From Leptolyngbya sp. SIO1E4 (lineage in GTDB: Bacteria > Cyanobacteriota > Cyanobacteriia > Phormidesmidales > Phormidesmidaceae): 64,000 nt of DNA. The position numbers were made by a program, and so were the translations under genes. Numbering within the stretch: the first letter of the stretch is position 1; every line of letters begins with the position of its first letter. The stretch lies in contig JAAHFU020000002.1 of NCBI GenBank assembly GCA_010672825.2, positions 508,001-572,000 of the forward strand, written 5' to 3'. Below the pieces are notes generated by a model that searched no databases, had not been told where the DNA came from, and saw only the letters and a list, made by a program, of their open reading frames with translations. Of the stretch, positions 44,388 through 54,455 are shown in pieces.

Positions 44388-45180
44388 GTGAAGATGAAGG
44401 GCTATTAGTAACAACAGTTCAGAAGATCCTTTGAGGAGATGCCAAAACCCTTGATTTCTTCTTGCTGTGTCAGAAAAGTCACCTGTAACTCTCGTAGGAC
44501 AATGAAGATGAAACGTACACAATTGTTCCTGACAATCACATTAGAACCATCGCTGCCGATTCAGTAGATTCACCATGAAAACTCGATATAGGCAGACTGC
44601 CCATCTATGTTATGCATATTTGCCGAATAAGACGTTTAGCTAACTCCGTATATTTGCTAGATTGTCCGCTACATCTGGGATAAACTGCCTCTGAGGAATT
44701 TCAGAAATCACGCCAAAATACCCAGGTCGGTTGCTCATGAACAACATCACAGTCAGTAATAGACCTTGATTCAACAGAATCGTATTGATTGCTACAGGAG
44801 CAATTTTTAAAGCATCAATTCAAGCCGCGTTACAAGAAACTTTTGAGCTGAAATCGTATTGATGGCTACGGAAAGTTCCTTTTGGCTTCATTGAAATCTT
44901 TTTTGATAAGACCGAAAAACTGATTTGTTTTTAATGGCTTTATTGCCTTTTCTACTCGTGTAATGTACGCAGCGTTGTCAGCGCTATCCGGAGGATTATT
45001 GTTCCTTAGGCTATTATCTAGAGGGTTTTCAGGCTCCCACCTTGCGATCGGAACCTGCTCCAACCAAACAGCACTTCAGGGGTTAGCATTGAGTTTTTCG
45101 GCATTCAGAACTCTGCTCTATAGCAGTCTCCAGACCACTCAAAACAAGGCTGAAAGCCATCTGCAAACCGCTTTGTACGC

Positions 45181-45325
45181 AGTACGCATTTATGTGAGGA
45201 CAGTCCAGATCACTCAACGCTCTCTATGGCCAGCGCTATGTAGCGATTTGCAATAGGTCCAGTACACCCTAGACCCCATACCCTAGCCCTGGTCTTGACC
45301 GAGATGGACTGGCCTCAACTGAAAA
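45181..45325 (+). repeat. Dispersed repeat fragments, third locus
   Basis: AGTACGCATTTATGTGAGGA followed by CAGTCCAGATCACTCAAC resembles 16414-16458. CCCTAGCCCTGGTCTTGACC then GAGATGGACTGGCCTCAACTG resembles the reversed 64-bp unit. Confidence 0.75.
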
Positions 45326-45366
45326 AGCTATACGTTTAGGCCAAACGCTGAAATGCTGGATTCCGC

Positions 45367-45403
45367 ATCAAAAAAGCTCCAGCCCACAGGCTGGAGCTTT
45401 ACC
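45367..45403 (-). terminator. Terminator behind the LamG surface-protein gene
   Basis: On the minus strand AAAGCTCCAGCC-tgtg-GGCTGGAGCTTTTTTG forms a 12-bp stem followed by a T-run. It lies about 90 bases downstream of the stop at 45492. Confidence 0.88.
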
Positions 45404-45491
45404 ATCAATTTGTATGGTTTACACAGCGGTCAGTTCGTTAGGGAGAATTCCCACAACATAGCTGACGCACCGGCATCAAGGTTATACAGCC

Positions 45492-47537
45492 CTACGCAGC
45501 CAACCCTTGGATCTGACTATCGCTCAGGGCAGCGTTGAAAATCATCATCTCGTCAAGGGCAACCGTCAGCCCATGTCCACTACCGGTTAGCCCATCATGG
45601 AAAAGCGTCCCGCTGTTAGTGCTGCCCAAACCAATACTGGCAGCATGATCCCAGAGCTGTGAGCCTGCACCTTCACCAAACTTCTCACCATTAAGATAAC
45701 CACGGAAGGCGCCGTCAGTGGTGCGATCGCCGCCATCGAGCACCAGGGCTACATGGTTCCACTCACCCGCCACGAGTTGATCGGTACTTAACCAAGTCCC
45801 TTGCCAGCCACTTTCGCTGGTAGGGGTGTTCCAGCCACCGACATACAGTCGTCCCTGGTCTATGTACATATTGAGCCCGCGGACATGGCCCCCTTCCTTA
45901 TAAACCATCTGTTTTTGGCCACCAGGGGCAAGCAGTTCGTCCGCCTTTAACCACAATGAGACCGTTCGTTGGTCGTGTATCCCCAGATTAATGTCTTGAG
46001 AGCTTGCCAAATGAATGGCATCTCCTGGGTCATCAAAGGTAATGGCACCTTGGTTAACCCCTTCCGTCCATTGAGGATCGCCAACCAAAGCACCTGGGTT
46101 GTTCTCCCCTTGTGGTGAACTATCAGCGGCAATTATTCCAGTGGTTTCATCCAGCTTAAGGTTAACAACGGGTTCTGGCAGAGGAGAGGGATCAGCCCCC
46201 TCTTCTACAGGTTCTGCAATGACGCCTGGGGTTGTGGGAGTCTGTGGGGCTGGTTGTGGAGCTGGCTGTGGAGTCTCTTGAACCGGTGCAGGGACCTCCT
46301 CTACAACCAGATTTTTCTCAAGTCCACCGAAATCATTGGGGGAATTGTTTTCAAACTCGGACCCTTGAATGGTCAGCGGAGTCGGCTTGCTTTTATAGAT
46401 AGCACCACCTTCAGGGGCCTGATTGCCTCTGAAAACCGAATTGGTAATTTCAGTACCAGGCCCCTCCCACTGGAAGTGGACGATCGCACCGCCTCTTTCC
46501 TCAGCCTGATTGTTGACGAAGACGGTGTTGGTGATATCAGTCTCCGATTCGCCCTGATAAAAAACAGCTCCCGCTTCTACGGCTGAGCGATTCCCTTCAA
46601 AATAATTGTCCTCAATGTCCAGGGTTTTACCCGAAGCCCGTAAGCCACCTCCCCTGGCAACGCCGTTCCAGCTCTCAGTTACACTATTGCCAATGAACTG
46701 GTTGCCGGCAATGGTGACGTAGTCTTGGTCATAGCCCCAAATACCGACGCCACCACCATGGCCTCTGGCGGTATTGCCTTCAAAGTAGCTATTGCGAATG
46801 ATGATATCCCCCCCCTCTAGATCCGGGGGCTCGTTACCTTTATAGTACTGGGGGTCGCTAGGGATGCTGGCACCATCAGCATGAACAGCGCCGCTTAACC
46901 CCCGGCTCTGGTTATTGGTGAACGTTGACTCTTCTACCAGTAGATCCGCAAAGATTGTGCTAACTGCACCACCGCTGAATCCCTCGTTATTGGTGAATTC
47001 ACTTCCTTGGATGGTCAGCGAGCCGCCATCAAAAACGCTAATGGCCCCTCCGGTACTATCAATCTGACCAGTTGAAACATTCCCGTCAAAAGTACTATTG
47101 ATAACCGTAACGTCAGACTCATCTTTGGCCCAAATAGCTGCGCCATAGAGTGCAGTATGGTTCGAAAAAGTGCTGTCTTCGACGGTAATTTGAGCATTCG
47201 GACTTCTGACTCGTAGTGCGGCACCATTATGTTCATGGAAACCGTTGACCAGGGTCAGGCCCTCCAGCGCTAATTCTCGTCCATCACCGTCAACTTGCAG
47301 CAGAATATCTTCATTCTGACCATCGATAGTGAGGCCAGGTGCATCAGAGGCATCGATAGTGAGATCTTTTTCAATTAAATATCGACGCTCTAAGGCAATT
47401 GTTTGATTCGCAAGTTCAGGGGAAAATTTTATGATGTCTCCAGTCTGGGCTTGTTCAATGGCCGCCCTTAGAGAACCCTCTACAGGGCGAACACCATAAT
47501 CTGTATCAACCGTGTTAGTAACGGTAATGATAGCCAT
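45492..47537 (-). CDS. Beta-helix and LamG-like surface protein
   Basis: A 681-aa protein (ATG 47537, MAIITVTNTVDTDYGVRP). The first 420 residues form a right-handed beta-helix typical of choice-of-anchor Q or polymorphic outer-membrane repeats (GGAI, NSTFDGN, FTNNEGFSGGAVST). A Pro/Gln-rich linker (about 425-470) is followed by a LamG/concanavalin-like domain (RTVSLWLKADELL, WNHVALVLDGG). No Sec signal is visible, so export by a type I system is possible. It sits inside the polysaccharide locus and may be a matrix protein that binds the polymer. Confidence 0.85.
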   Translation of the reverse strand: MAIITVTNTVDTDYGVRPVEGSLRAAIEQAQTGDIIKFSPELANQTIALERRYLIEKDLTIDASDAPGLTIDGQNEDILLQVDGDGRELALEGLTLVNGFHEHNGAALRVRSPNAQITVEDSTFSNHTALYGAAIWAKDESDVTVINSTFDGNVSTGQIDSTGGAISVFDGGSLTIQGSEFTNNEGFSGGAVSTIFADLLVEESTFTNNQSRGLSGAVHADGASIPSDPQYYKGNEPPDLEGGDIIIRNSYFEGNTARGHGGGVGIWGYDQDYVTIAGNQFIGNSVTESWNGVARGGGLRASGKTLDIEDNYFEGNRSAVEAGAVFYQGESETDITNTVFVNNQAEERGGAIVHFQWEGPGTEITNSVFRGNQAPEGGAIYKSKPTPLTIQGSEFENNSPNDFGGLEKNLVVEEVPAPVQETPQPAPQPAPQTPTTPGVIAEPVEEGADPSPLPEPVVNLKLDETTGIIAADSSPQGENNPGALVGDPQWTEGVNQGAITFDDPGDAIHLASSQDINLGIHDQRTVSLWLKADELLAPGGQKQMVYKEGGHVRGLNMYIDQGRLYVGGWNTPTSESGWQGTWLSTDQLVAGEWNHVALVLDGGDRTTDGAFRGYLNGEKFGEGAGSQLWDHAASIGLGSTNSGTLFHDGLTGSGHGLTVALDEMMIFNAALSDSQIQGLAA

Positions 47538-48217
47538 AAGACTCATCAAGTAACTGCAATTGATAGACACACCTGAGTTACTTTGAGAGATGTTGATTGC
47601 GCTAAAGAAATCAGAGGGAGGCGGAAACTCAGACCTCTATAGAAGACTCCTTTAGAGAGAAGCGAATTGTCTCACTTCAACACGCTCATCTACTCACTTC
47701 AGGTACTGCCATAAAAGACATCCTCAGGAGGAGAAACGTCTAGTCTGTAGACACTACCTGAGAATTTTCCTGTGACTATCAAAGTGCCTAAACAACTCTG
47801 GGCACTTGCAAGTTTTGATGTGCAAATAGATTAAGGGACTCTACTGATCAATAGTCATCCCATGACAGAGTTCATATCCTAATTAGCTCAACAGTCAGGC
47901 TACTTGCACACTAAACTCGCTTGATTCCGCTTTCGCAAATTGCTGATGCTATCAGTAATTGAGAAAAGCAGAGGCGTGTAATCTCATGAACTGACACTTA
48001 GCATATCCCTTCAATTTCTTAGCGTCATCCGCGAGTATGGCAAGCCTTCAGGTTATATATGTACAGAGTATCTCGTAAATTACCGAACTTTTATCTGTAA
48101 CCTAATCGCTTATTTGAAGCGTAGATAATAGCCTGACAGCAGAAAATTCGTTCTAGAACGATATAAAGTGGATGAGGTCAGAGGCATCTGAAAACAATTT
48201 TTAAGTTTCCATAGAAT
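47538..48217 (-). other. 680-base AT-rich spacer
   Basis: It lies upstream of the surface-protein gene and downstream of the WecG/TagA gene. It should contain the surface-protein promoter. I see no gene, tRNA or clear repeat. Confidence 0.55.
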
Positions 48218-48988
48218 TTACTGGATAGGCTGCGTTCTATTCAGCAATCCTAATCGCTGCTTCAGTATCAGCCATACAAATACGGTGTTCCCTATGATAT
48301 ACCGCTTCCAGAGTCGACGAGGTTCCATAAATAGACGGAACAACCATTCTAGACCTAACTTCTGCATGATTTTAGGTGCGCGTGTTACGATATTAGAGAC
48401 TAGTTCAAAGCTGACACCGATGCCAACCGATATGGGTACCTCTAGCTCCTGATAGTTCTCATAAATCCATTTTTCTTGTTTAGGCGCACCTAAGCCAACA
48501 AATAAAATGTCGGGAGCAGTAGATTTGATTTTTGAGTTGATCGTCTGCAGTTCCGATGCGTCAGTCTCAAAACCATAGGGTGGACAGTAAGTGCCGACTA
48601 TCTTTAAATTAGGGTGTCTTTCCTGCAATAGCTTAGCTGCTGAATCAGCAGCACCAGGACGTCCCCCTAATAAGAATACTTTAATACCTTTCTCTGCACT
48701 AACCTTGCAGAGGTGCTCAAAGAGGTCGGTTCCATTTACTCGACCTCTTAACGGCGTTCCTAAAAACTTTGCTGCCCATAGAAGTGGGACGCCATCAGGA
48801 ACTGACAAAAATGAGTCTTGGTAAACTGATTGAAAATAGGCGTCATTCTGGAGAGTGATAATATGGTGAGCGTTTGGGGTGACGATATACCTGGGCTTGC
48901 GTTCAGAGAGAATATGATTGACAGTCAACTCAATCACTTCATCAAAGGAGTAGCAATCAATTCTAATTCCAGAAATGTCAATCTTCAT
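48218..48988 (-). CDS. WecG/TagA/CpsF family glycosyltransferase
   Basis: A 256-aa GT26 enzyme that adds a sugar to the lipid-linked acceptor early in polymer synthesis. Diagnostic parts are IVTPNAHHIITLQND, GVPLLWAAKFLGTPL with RVNGTDLFEHL, and LFVGLGAPKQEKWIYENY. ATG 48988 (MKIDISGIRIDC) fits the family; the upstream ATG 49006 adds six residues. It is the last gene before the surface-protein spacer. Confidence 0.94.
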   Translation of the reverse strand: MKIDISGIRIDCYSFDEVIELTVNHILSERKPRYIVTPNAHHIITLQNDAYFQSVYQDSFLSVPDGVPLLWAAKFLGTPLRGRVNGTDLFEHLCKVSAEKGIKVFLLGGRPGAADSAAKLLQERHPNLKIVGTYCPPYGFETDASELQTINSKIKSTAPDILFVGLGAPKQEKWIYENYQELEVPISVGIGVSFELVSNIVTRAPKIMQKLGLEWLFRLFMEPRRLWKRYIIGNTVFVWLILKQRLGLLNRTQPIQ

Positions 48989-49164
48989 ACAATTACTTAA
49001 TTCCATTTTCTTTGGGCTTCGCTCAATTGGTTACTGACTTCAAGTCTTGGCACTTGCCATCGGCGGAGAGTCTTTCGATTTTCCTTAGACAGTGAATTCT
49101 GTAAACCTTGCAGATCTTTGGCAGTCAGAATCTCAACAAATGAAGGTTTCAATGAGTCTGGGTG

Positions 49165-50025
49165 TCACCAGCTCCCATATTTATCAGCTGCTAGCTTTCC
49201 AAAATTCTTCCGATAGAACTGTTTGATTTTATTGGTTCGGGTTGGGGTAATCAGGCCTAGCTGTTTTAATGGAAAAGTCATCAAAAGCTTTGCAAAAGAC
49301 AAAGTGTAGAATTTTCTTTGCTGGGACAAAGTCGATGTCTTTTTTGCCTTTAAGATATTGGCTGTGCTAATTGCTCTGCTTTCATTCAGTTGCTTGAGCT
49401 TAATCGATAGAGAAGCGCCCAAACCACTCATGCCATCTAAGGAATAGGAAGCCAGAGGTGTTTCAGTATAAGAGAATTTAAATCCAGAAACGTAAGCACG
49501 CAGAATGAAATCATAATCGGCTGCGATCGCGTACTTTAAATTAAATTTCCCAATCGCAGTGTAAACATCCTTTTTAACAAAGCAGCTAGGATGATTTAGC
49601 ACAAACTTGATATATAGATTTTCCAATGCCCCAGGGACAAAGGTGTTAAAGTGCTGACCTTGCAGATAATTCTCTATCGGTGAATAGAGAATATCTATAG
49701 ATGATTCCTGTGAAAAGGCATCTTCTACGATTTTGAGCGCGCCCTCGTTATACCAATCATCGGCATTAATGATCCCGACAATATCTCCGGTGGCCCGGTC
49801 AACGCCTTTATTCATGGCGTCATACACCCCTCGATCTTTTTCAGAGATGAAGAGGCTAATTTGATCTGAATAGCGATTGACAACCTCTTGAGTGCCATCG
49901 GTCGAACCACCGTCGACGATAATATATTCCAAATCTGAATTAATCGGCTGATTAATCACGCTGAGAATAGTTTTCTCAATTGTTGAAGCAGCATTGAAAA
50001 CAGGCGTAATGACTGAGATTTTCAT
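49165..50025 (-). CDS. Family 2 glycosyltransferase
   Basis: The 286-aa GT-A enzyme begins MKISVITPVFNAASTIEKTI and has YIIVDGGSTDGTQEVV and the DxD-like INADDWYNEGALKI. It resembles transferases that extend capsular repeat units. The start overlaps the next upstream stop as ATGA, showing coupling with the 50022 gene. Sugar specificity cannot be told. The C-terminal basic tail may contact the membrane. Confidence 0.92.
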   Translation of the reverse strand: MKISVITPVFNAASTIEKTILSVINQPINSDLEYIIVDGGSTDGTQEVVNRYSDQISLFISEKDRGVYDAMNKGVDRATGDIVGIINADDWYNEGALKIVEDAFSQESSIDILYSPIENYLQGQHFNTFVPGALENLYIKFVLNHPSCFVKKDVYTAIGKFNLKYAIAADYDFILRAYVSGFKFSYTETPLASYSLDGMSGLGASLSIKLKQLNESRAISTANILKAKKTSTLSQQRKFYTLSFAKLLMTFPLKQLGLITPTRTNKIKQFYRKNFGKLAADKYGSW

Positions 50026-51230
50026 GATTCTTTTTTTGCAAGTTCTGAGTTACGATGGCCTGTCTCGCGAGGGTGGCAAAGTTGATCAACGGCGTGATGA
50101 ATGTCGTTTAGAAACTGTTGTTGGCGATCTCGATACCATGCTTTTGCATCGGTGGCTGCCTGCGCGAATGGCATCTGGACAGCCTTGAGCAGTTGGTTAG
50201 CAAACGCTTTGGGCTGCTGGGCCGTCTCAACAGTTGCAGGGGGGTTGGCAATCCCTCGTAAGGCAATTGGTGTGGCCACAATCAGCGAACCAGAGGCGAT
50301 CGCATCTAGGGTTTTAATCTGAATCCCTCCCCCACTCAGGGTAGGAATTGCAATTACCCGGGCCTGAGCTAAAAATTCTTGAGCGTCAGGAACGACCCCC
50401 CTGTAGTGAATGTTGGGATATCGATCGGTTAGCCAATCGGCTCCTTTCCCTGCCACATGAATGGAGACATCAGCCGGTAAGTATGGATAAACCGAGGATA
50501 AAAACCACTGCAGCGCTTCATCATTGGCCGTCCATGCCCAACTGCCCAGTAACCCAATATCGAAACTTTTGTCTAGAGAGTCTTGTCGGGTCGCAGCTGA
50601 TGTCGGGGGAAGACCAAAGACTCTTGCCTTATCTGTACCTGTCAGGTTAGAGAAATACTTGGCGTCGTTTTCTGTCAGCGTCCAAATCTGTTGAGCCTCG
50701 TGGGCTAATTGATCTTCACTGGCTCGAATGAGTGCCGCTTCCCGTCGATAAACCCAACGGGCAATCGGATGAGTTGACCGTTGATAAATCTCTTGGTAGA
50801 TAGATTGTTCAACGTTGTGAGCGATCGTAATCATCCGACATTGCTCAGGAATATATCTTAAAAGCCAGCCTAGTTGAGCATGATCGATAATAATAATGTC
50901 GTGCAAGTTGCTCTGTAATCGCTGCTTGAGCAGCTTTACATACGCACCGGAATAATACTTTGCTGCTGAATAGGCTAGCCCATTAATCAGGCTTAAGGTA
51001 TACCAATTAATCAGGCTGAGCTTGCTAGCCTTGCGGGTTTCGGTATATCGCTGATCAACGACTTTGATTTTATGGGCACACGTATCCAGCGAATCACCTT
51101 TACGCAGGTATCCTACGACCTCAACATCATGTCCTAACTTATTAAGGGCATCAATGAAGCATTGTGATGCCACCTCACCACCATTCCGATTTTTGCTCAA
51201 AAGGATGGTTGTTAGGAAAAGAATTCTCAT
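50022..51230 (-). CDS. GT-B glycosyltransferase (family 1/4 type)
   Basis: A 402-aa enzyme starting MRILFLTTILLSKNRNGGEV at ATG 51230; ATG 51242 and 51272 are upstream alternatives. The C-terminal nucleotide-sugar domain has IGLLGSWAWTANDEALQWFL, then VVPDAQEFLAQARVIAIPTL and GGGIQIKTLDAIASGSLIVA. It overlaps the next gene by four bases. The donor is unknown. Confidence 0.9.
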   Translation of the reverse strand: MRILFLTTILLSKNRNGGEVASQCFIDALNKLGHDVEVVGYLRKGDSLDTCAHKIKVVDQRYTETRKASKLSLINWYTLSLINGLAYSAAKYYSGAYVKLLKQRLQSNLHDIIIIDHAQLGWLLRYIPEQCRMITIAHNVEQSIYQEIYQRSTHPIARWVYRREAALIRASEDQLAHEAQQIWTLTENDAKYFSNLTGTDKARVFGLPPTSAATRQDSLDKSFDIGLLGSWAWTANDEALQWFLSSVYPYLPADVSIHVAGKGADWLTDRYPNIHYRGVVPDAQEFLAQARVIAIPTLSGGGIQIKTLDAIASGSLIVATPIALRGIANPPATVETAQQPKAFANQLLKAVQMPFAQAATDAKAWYRDRQQQFLNDIHHAVDQLCHPRETGHRNSELAKKES

Positions 51231-51356
51231 AGGCCCTGCCATCGTACAAATTTCATAGGAACTTACGCCCAATATTTTGATTTAGCCCTGAATCGAACCT
51301 TAGTCAAAACCTCAAATAAATGCTATTAGGGTACATAAAATGCTTTGGGCTCGACA

Positions 51357-52202
51357 TTAGCTCACCCAGCTTTTCTCTGGGATTTCCAGCCAAAGTTTCT
51401 TTATCTCTTTATTCAACACATCTATTGGCAATGTAATTCTTTCGACGCATAGTTTGAAGTTGTGTTCCGCATCTTCCTGAGACCACTCAATATCTTGCGG
51501 AGAGTCATGCAAGTGTAAAAATCGAAATCCTTTGTAAGCATGGCAACTCTGCTCAACAATCGGAATCGCACCACACAATATTGCCTCAAAAAATCTGTAA
51601 GACCATACATAATCGCCGCTAGGGCACAAGACAAATTGAGAGTTTGCCAGGAACTTGAAATAATCATCATCCCAAGCTTTGATGGGAAACCGTCGTCCCC
51701 TTGTAGACGACCAGAAAACAAGATCCCCAATCTGCTTTTTCTGGATATCGTCCCATCCAATTAATGAATAGAGTTTTTGTTTGACTCTATTACGAGTTGG
51801 TAGCTGAGATGCGTGCCCATGAAGGTTCTTTGTGACCCAATCTTGTATCAGTTCCTTTCTCTTCTGAGTGACCAACCCGGCAAAAGAATATTTATGCTCC
51901 CGCTCACATTTCCATAAAGTGCGACAATATTCAACAATTACGTGGGGGAAGATAAGGGGTCTGCGCAGATTACCTACATTTACAGATGGTTTATGATGAA
52001 CAATACCCAGCTGTTTCGAGAGATGAATATCTCCAGCTTCTCCCTCAATAAACTGCATTCCAAACTTCTCTTCTAACAAAGAAAATTTTGGCGAGTCTGT
52101 TTTTGAAATCACAATCGGAAAATTAGACTCTGTTAGTGCATGGGCAAGCCTTATCTGTTGAACAAAGCCAAAAGAGATGTCAAGCTTGATTCTTGGTTTC
52201 AT
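51357..52202 (-). CDS. Exostosin-like glycosyltransferase
   Basis: A 281-aa protein (ATG 52202; ATG 52244 would overlap the preceding gene by seven bases). The C-terminal part FVLCPSGDYVWSYRFFEAIL with CGAIPIVEQS is the exostosin/GT47-type nucleotide-sugar signature. A second member of this type lies at 58538-59629. Bacterial members act in capsule synthesis; the linkage made is unknown. Confidence 0.82.
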   Translation of the reverse strand: MKPRIKLDISFGFVQQIRLAHALTESNFPIVISKTDSPKFSLLEEKFGMQFIEGEAGDIHLSKQLGIVHHKPSVNVGNLRRPLIFPHVIVEYCRTLWKCEREHKYSFAGLVTQKRKELIQDWVTKNLHGHASQLPTRNRVKQKLYSLIGWDDIQKKQIGDLVFWSSTRGRRFPIKAWDDDYFKFLANSQFVLCPSGDYVWSYRFFEAILCGAIPIVEQSCHAYKGFRFLHLHDSPQDIEWSQEDAEHNFKLCVERITLPIDVLNKEIKKLWLEIPEKSWVS

Positions 52203-52237
52203 ACTTTTATGACCTTTTTGTCTAACGGTATGTTCAA

Positions 52238-53296
52238 CTACCAATAACCAACGCCTCCGCTCTTGCGGATTTCCAGATTAGCAAGCAAGCTGGCTAGAAA
52301 ATCAAACCCAAATGATACAGGAATCGCGAATGCCTTGATTAAGCGCTTGAAGCCTTTCGTTGAGCGAACATTCGACAGTCGCCTGGTTAAGATACCTTTC
52401 GGAGTAACCCAGAATCCTTTATTCTTAATGCTTTCTTTAAAGACTCGCTCCAGCCATTGAGGCTCTTTTGAGTTCATTGTCTTAATATAGTCGTTCGCTT
52501 GAGTTAAGGTTTTATACTGGGCAGATAAGTATGAAAAGATAGCTGCGTTAATGGTATACCCAATGATCAAACGCTTCTCATGTCGTAAAAGCTTCAACGG
52601 ACTTTTATAAGCTTCAAATTTATGTCGTACATTTGGAACTTTTTGAATGCGGTGAATACTTCGCTTAGGAGAGAAATCATCTCGCACTATCATGCCCCTT
52701 AAGAAAGCGTCTTCTGCCGGTAACCCAATCGGCATCCAGACAGACCGCAACGCTGATGCTCTGGCACAATATAGTTGCCCACAGATAAAGTGGTTGTCAT
52801 TTTCGTTGGAGCCAGATATAGAAAGTAATACCTGCTCCCACAAATTTCTATTCTGTTTTATTTCAATATCTCGGACAAGCGTATCTGTCACAACCCGTGC
52901 TTCAGAATGGGAATTCAGGTACTCTAACAGCTTGGAAAACGTATTTTTTTCCAATAATTCAATATCAGCATCCAGGAAACAAAGATAATCAGCCTCTGCA
53001 CATGAAAAATCATGGACATAGTGATTCCAGGCATTACTCTTGCCGGGTTCTTTAATTTCACAGACGCGCCATTTTATTTTGGAGAACGGTTGCTCTTGAG
53101 CTAGTTTCTTTAAGGTTTCTTCAGCTAATTGAGCAGTATTATCCGTACATCCATTCGGAATCACAATAATCTCAAGGGAGTCATATTTAGAACTAGAGTT
53201 CTCATCAGCAATAATGTCTTGAATTAATAAAGATCTCAACAAATCACAGATTGAATCAGCCTCATTGTAGGCTAATATGCCAAAGCTAATGTTCAT
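52238..53296 (-). CDS. Family 2 glycosyltransferase, membrane-associated
   Basis: The 352-aa enzyme starts MNISFGILAYNEADSICDLL. IIVIPNGCTDNTAQLAEETL and the DxD of YLCFLDADIELLEKNTF mark the GT-A fold. The later QLYCARASALRSVWMPIGLP, with DAFLRGMIVRDDF, fits capsule-type transferases. A hydrophobic C-terminus (AIPVSFGFDFLASLLANLEI) may associate with the membrane. The stop lies next to the exostosin-like gene. Confidence 0.9.
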   Translation of the reverse strand: MNISFGILAYNEADSICDLLRSLLIQDIIADENSSSKYDSLEIIVIPNGCTDNTAQLAEETLKKLAQEQPFSKIKWRVCEIKEPGKSNAWNHYVHDFSCAEADYLCFLDADIELLEKNTFSKLLEYLNSHSEARVVTDTLVRDIEIKQNRNLWEQVLLSISGSNENDNHFICGQLYCARASALRSVWMPIGLPAEDAFLRGMIVRDDFSPKRSIHRIQKVPNVRHKFEAYKSPLKLLRHEKRLIIGYTINAAIFSYLSAQYKTLTQANDYIKTMNSKEPQWLERVFKESIKNKGFWVTPKGILTRRLSNVRSTKGFKRLIKAFAIPVSFGFDFLASLLANLEIRKSGGVGYW

Positions 53297-53403
53297 ACCT
53301 ACTCACTGCCTGATTTTCTTTCAATCACGATACTTTCGCTGATGGCAATTCACTAGCTTTTCAATCAATCGACTATTACGATAGGTCATAGCCGGTTGAT
53401 CAA

Positions 53404-54285
53404 CTATTTTGAATGTCTATCTCTAAATGGGCAAACCTCAAGGAGTCTATCTAAATCAAGGGTGACTTTATGATGCTGACATATATCATAAAGTTGTTGC
53501 ACAGAAGAATCTTCGCCTAGCTTAATGCTATGCATGTCAAAACAATTGATCGAAGCATAGTAATCATGAAATTTGAGCCCTGTACCTGGGAGCTTATCAG
53601 ACAGTTCTACCCATTGTGAGGGGATCCCATAGGCATCGGCCATAATGAGTCCGTGCAGAGAACTGGATACAATGTGTTCGCAGCGACATAAATCCTGAAT
53701 AAACTTCTCAATCCCTGCCTTAATATCTAAAATTAAGACACTGGAATCAGTTTTAAACTTCTTGAGGACAGGGTTTTTAGCATCTAAATAGTGAGGGATA
53801 ATGCCTAACTTATAACTTGGATTTAATCCAGGATCATAAAATCGGGGATATAAGAGTGCAGGATCACCATAAATAGAAGGACAATCAACACCCAAAGCGC
53901 ATATACGGTCTCTACTTAATGGCCCTCGAACAGCATGGATTTTTCTAGGTCGCTGTCGAAACTTACTTAATTCACTTGCAAACCCAGCGCCCCAAATACT
54001 CGTTTGAGAGTCAGCATGCTTTAAGGTACTTCCAATCACTAGATAGAACGGGGCTACTCTAGGATCTTCAGAAACTGGCTGTTGAGCTCTCAGCGCAATA
54101 TCAAACCCTCTTGCATGGGTACCTGAAATTTTCTCAATTAGAATGGGATTTAGTGCGTCGCCCCAATTTTTAGTGTCGTACCACAAGAACTTTACATGAT
54201 CTATCCAAATCGTATTCCAAAGAGGGGTTTGAATGAGATGTTTATATCCCAGTATCTTATTTCTAATAGCGGGTTTGATGTTCAT
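53404..54285 (-). CDS. Polysaccharide pyruvyl transferase
   Basis: A 293-aa member of the polysaccharide pyruvyl transferase family, which transfers pyruvate from PEP to make acid ketals on sugars. The key parts are NWGDALNPILIEKISG, IWGAGFASEL, AVRGPLSRDRICALGVDCPS and the C-terminal SSSLHGLIMADAYGIPSQWV. It suggests that the polymer made by this locus carries acidic pyruvate groups. Standalone start, with 170 bases before the next gene. Confidence 0.9.
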   Translation of the reverse strand: MNIKPAIRNKILGYKHLIQTPLWNTIWIDHVKFLWYDTKNWGDALNPILIEKISGTHARGFDIALRAQQPVSEDPRVAPFYLVIGSTLKHADSQTSIWGAGFASELSKFRQRPRKIHAVRGPLSRDRICALGVDCPSIYGDPALLYPRFYDPGLNPSYKLGIIPHYLDAKNPVLKKFKTDSSVLILDIKAGIEKFIQDLCRCEHIVSSSLHGLIMADAYGIPSQWVELSDKLPGTGLKFHDYYASINCFDMHSIKLGEDSSVQQLYDICQHHKVTLDLDRLLEVCPFRDRHSK

Positions 54286-54455
54286 GGCTTTAGTGAATAG
54301 TTGACAAGAAAAGCGCTATAGAAAACACTAATAAGTCACACAGCCTCTTCGAAAGTGAAGATCTAACTGCAATGACGCAGCTCGCGCTTTAAAGGTTCAT
54401 GCTGATTATCTAAATATTCTTTATTTAGATAATCAGAATTTAGAAAAGACTCAAA

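Larger units (their letters stand above)
44388..45491 (-). other. 1.1-kb spacer with repeats and a terminator
   Basis: It contains two related words ATCGTATTGATTGCTACAGG and ATCGTATTGATGGCTACGG (about 44780 and 44853), a 45-bp diverged copy of the 98-bp dispersed repeat (45181-45225), a reversed dispersed-repeat fragment (45266-45325) and a terminator (45367-45403). Short frames here are not convincing. Confidence 0.65.

Noticed and set aside
44866-45256. Short frames on both strands in the 44.4-45.5 kb spacer
   Set aside because: They overlap each other and the dispersed repeats, and have no recognisable family or ribosome site.
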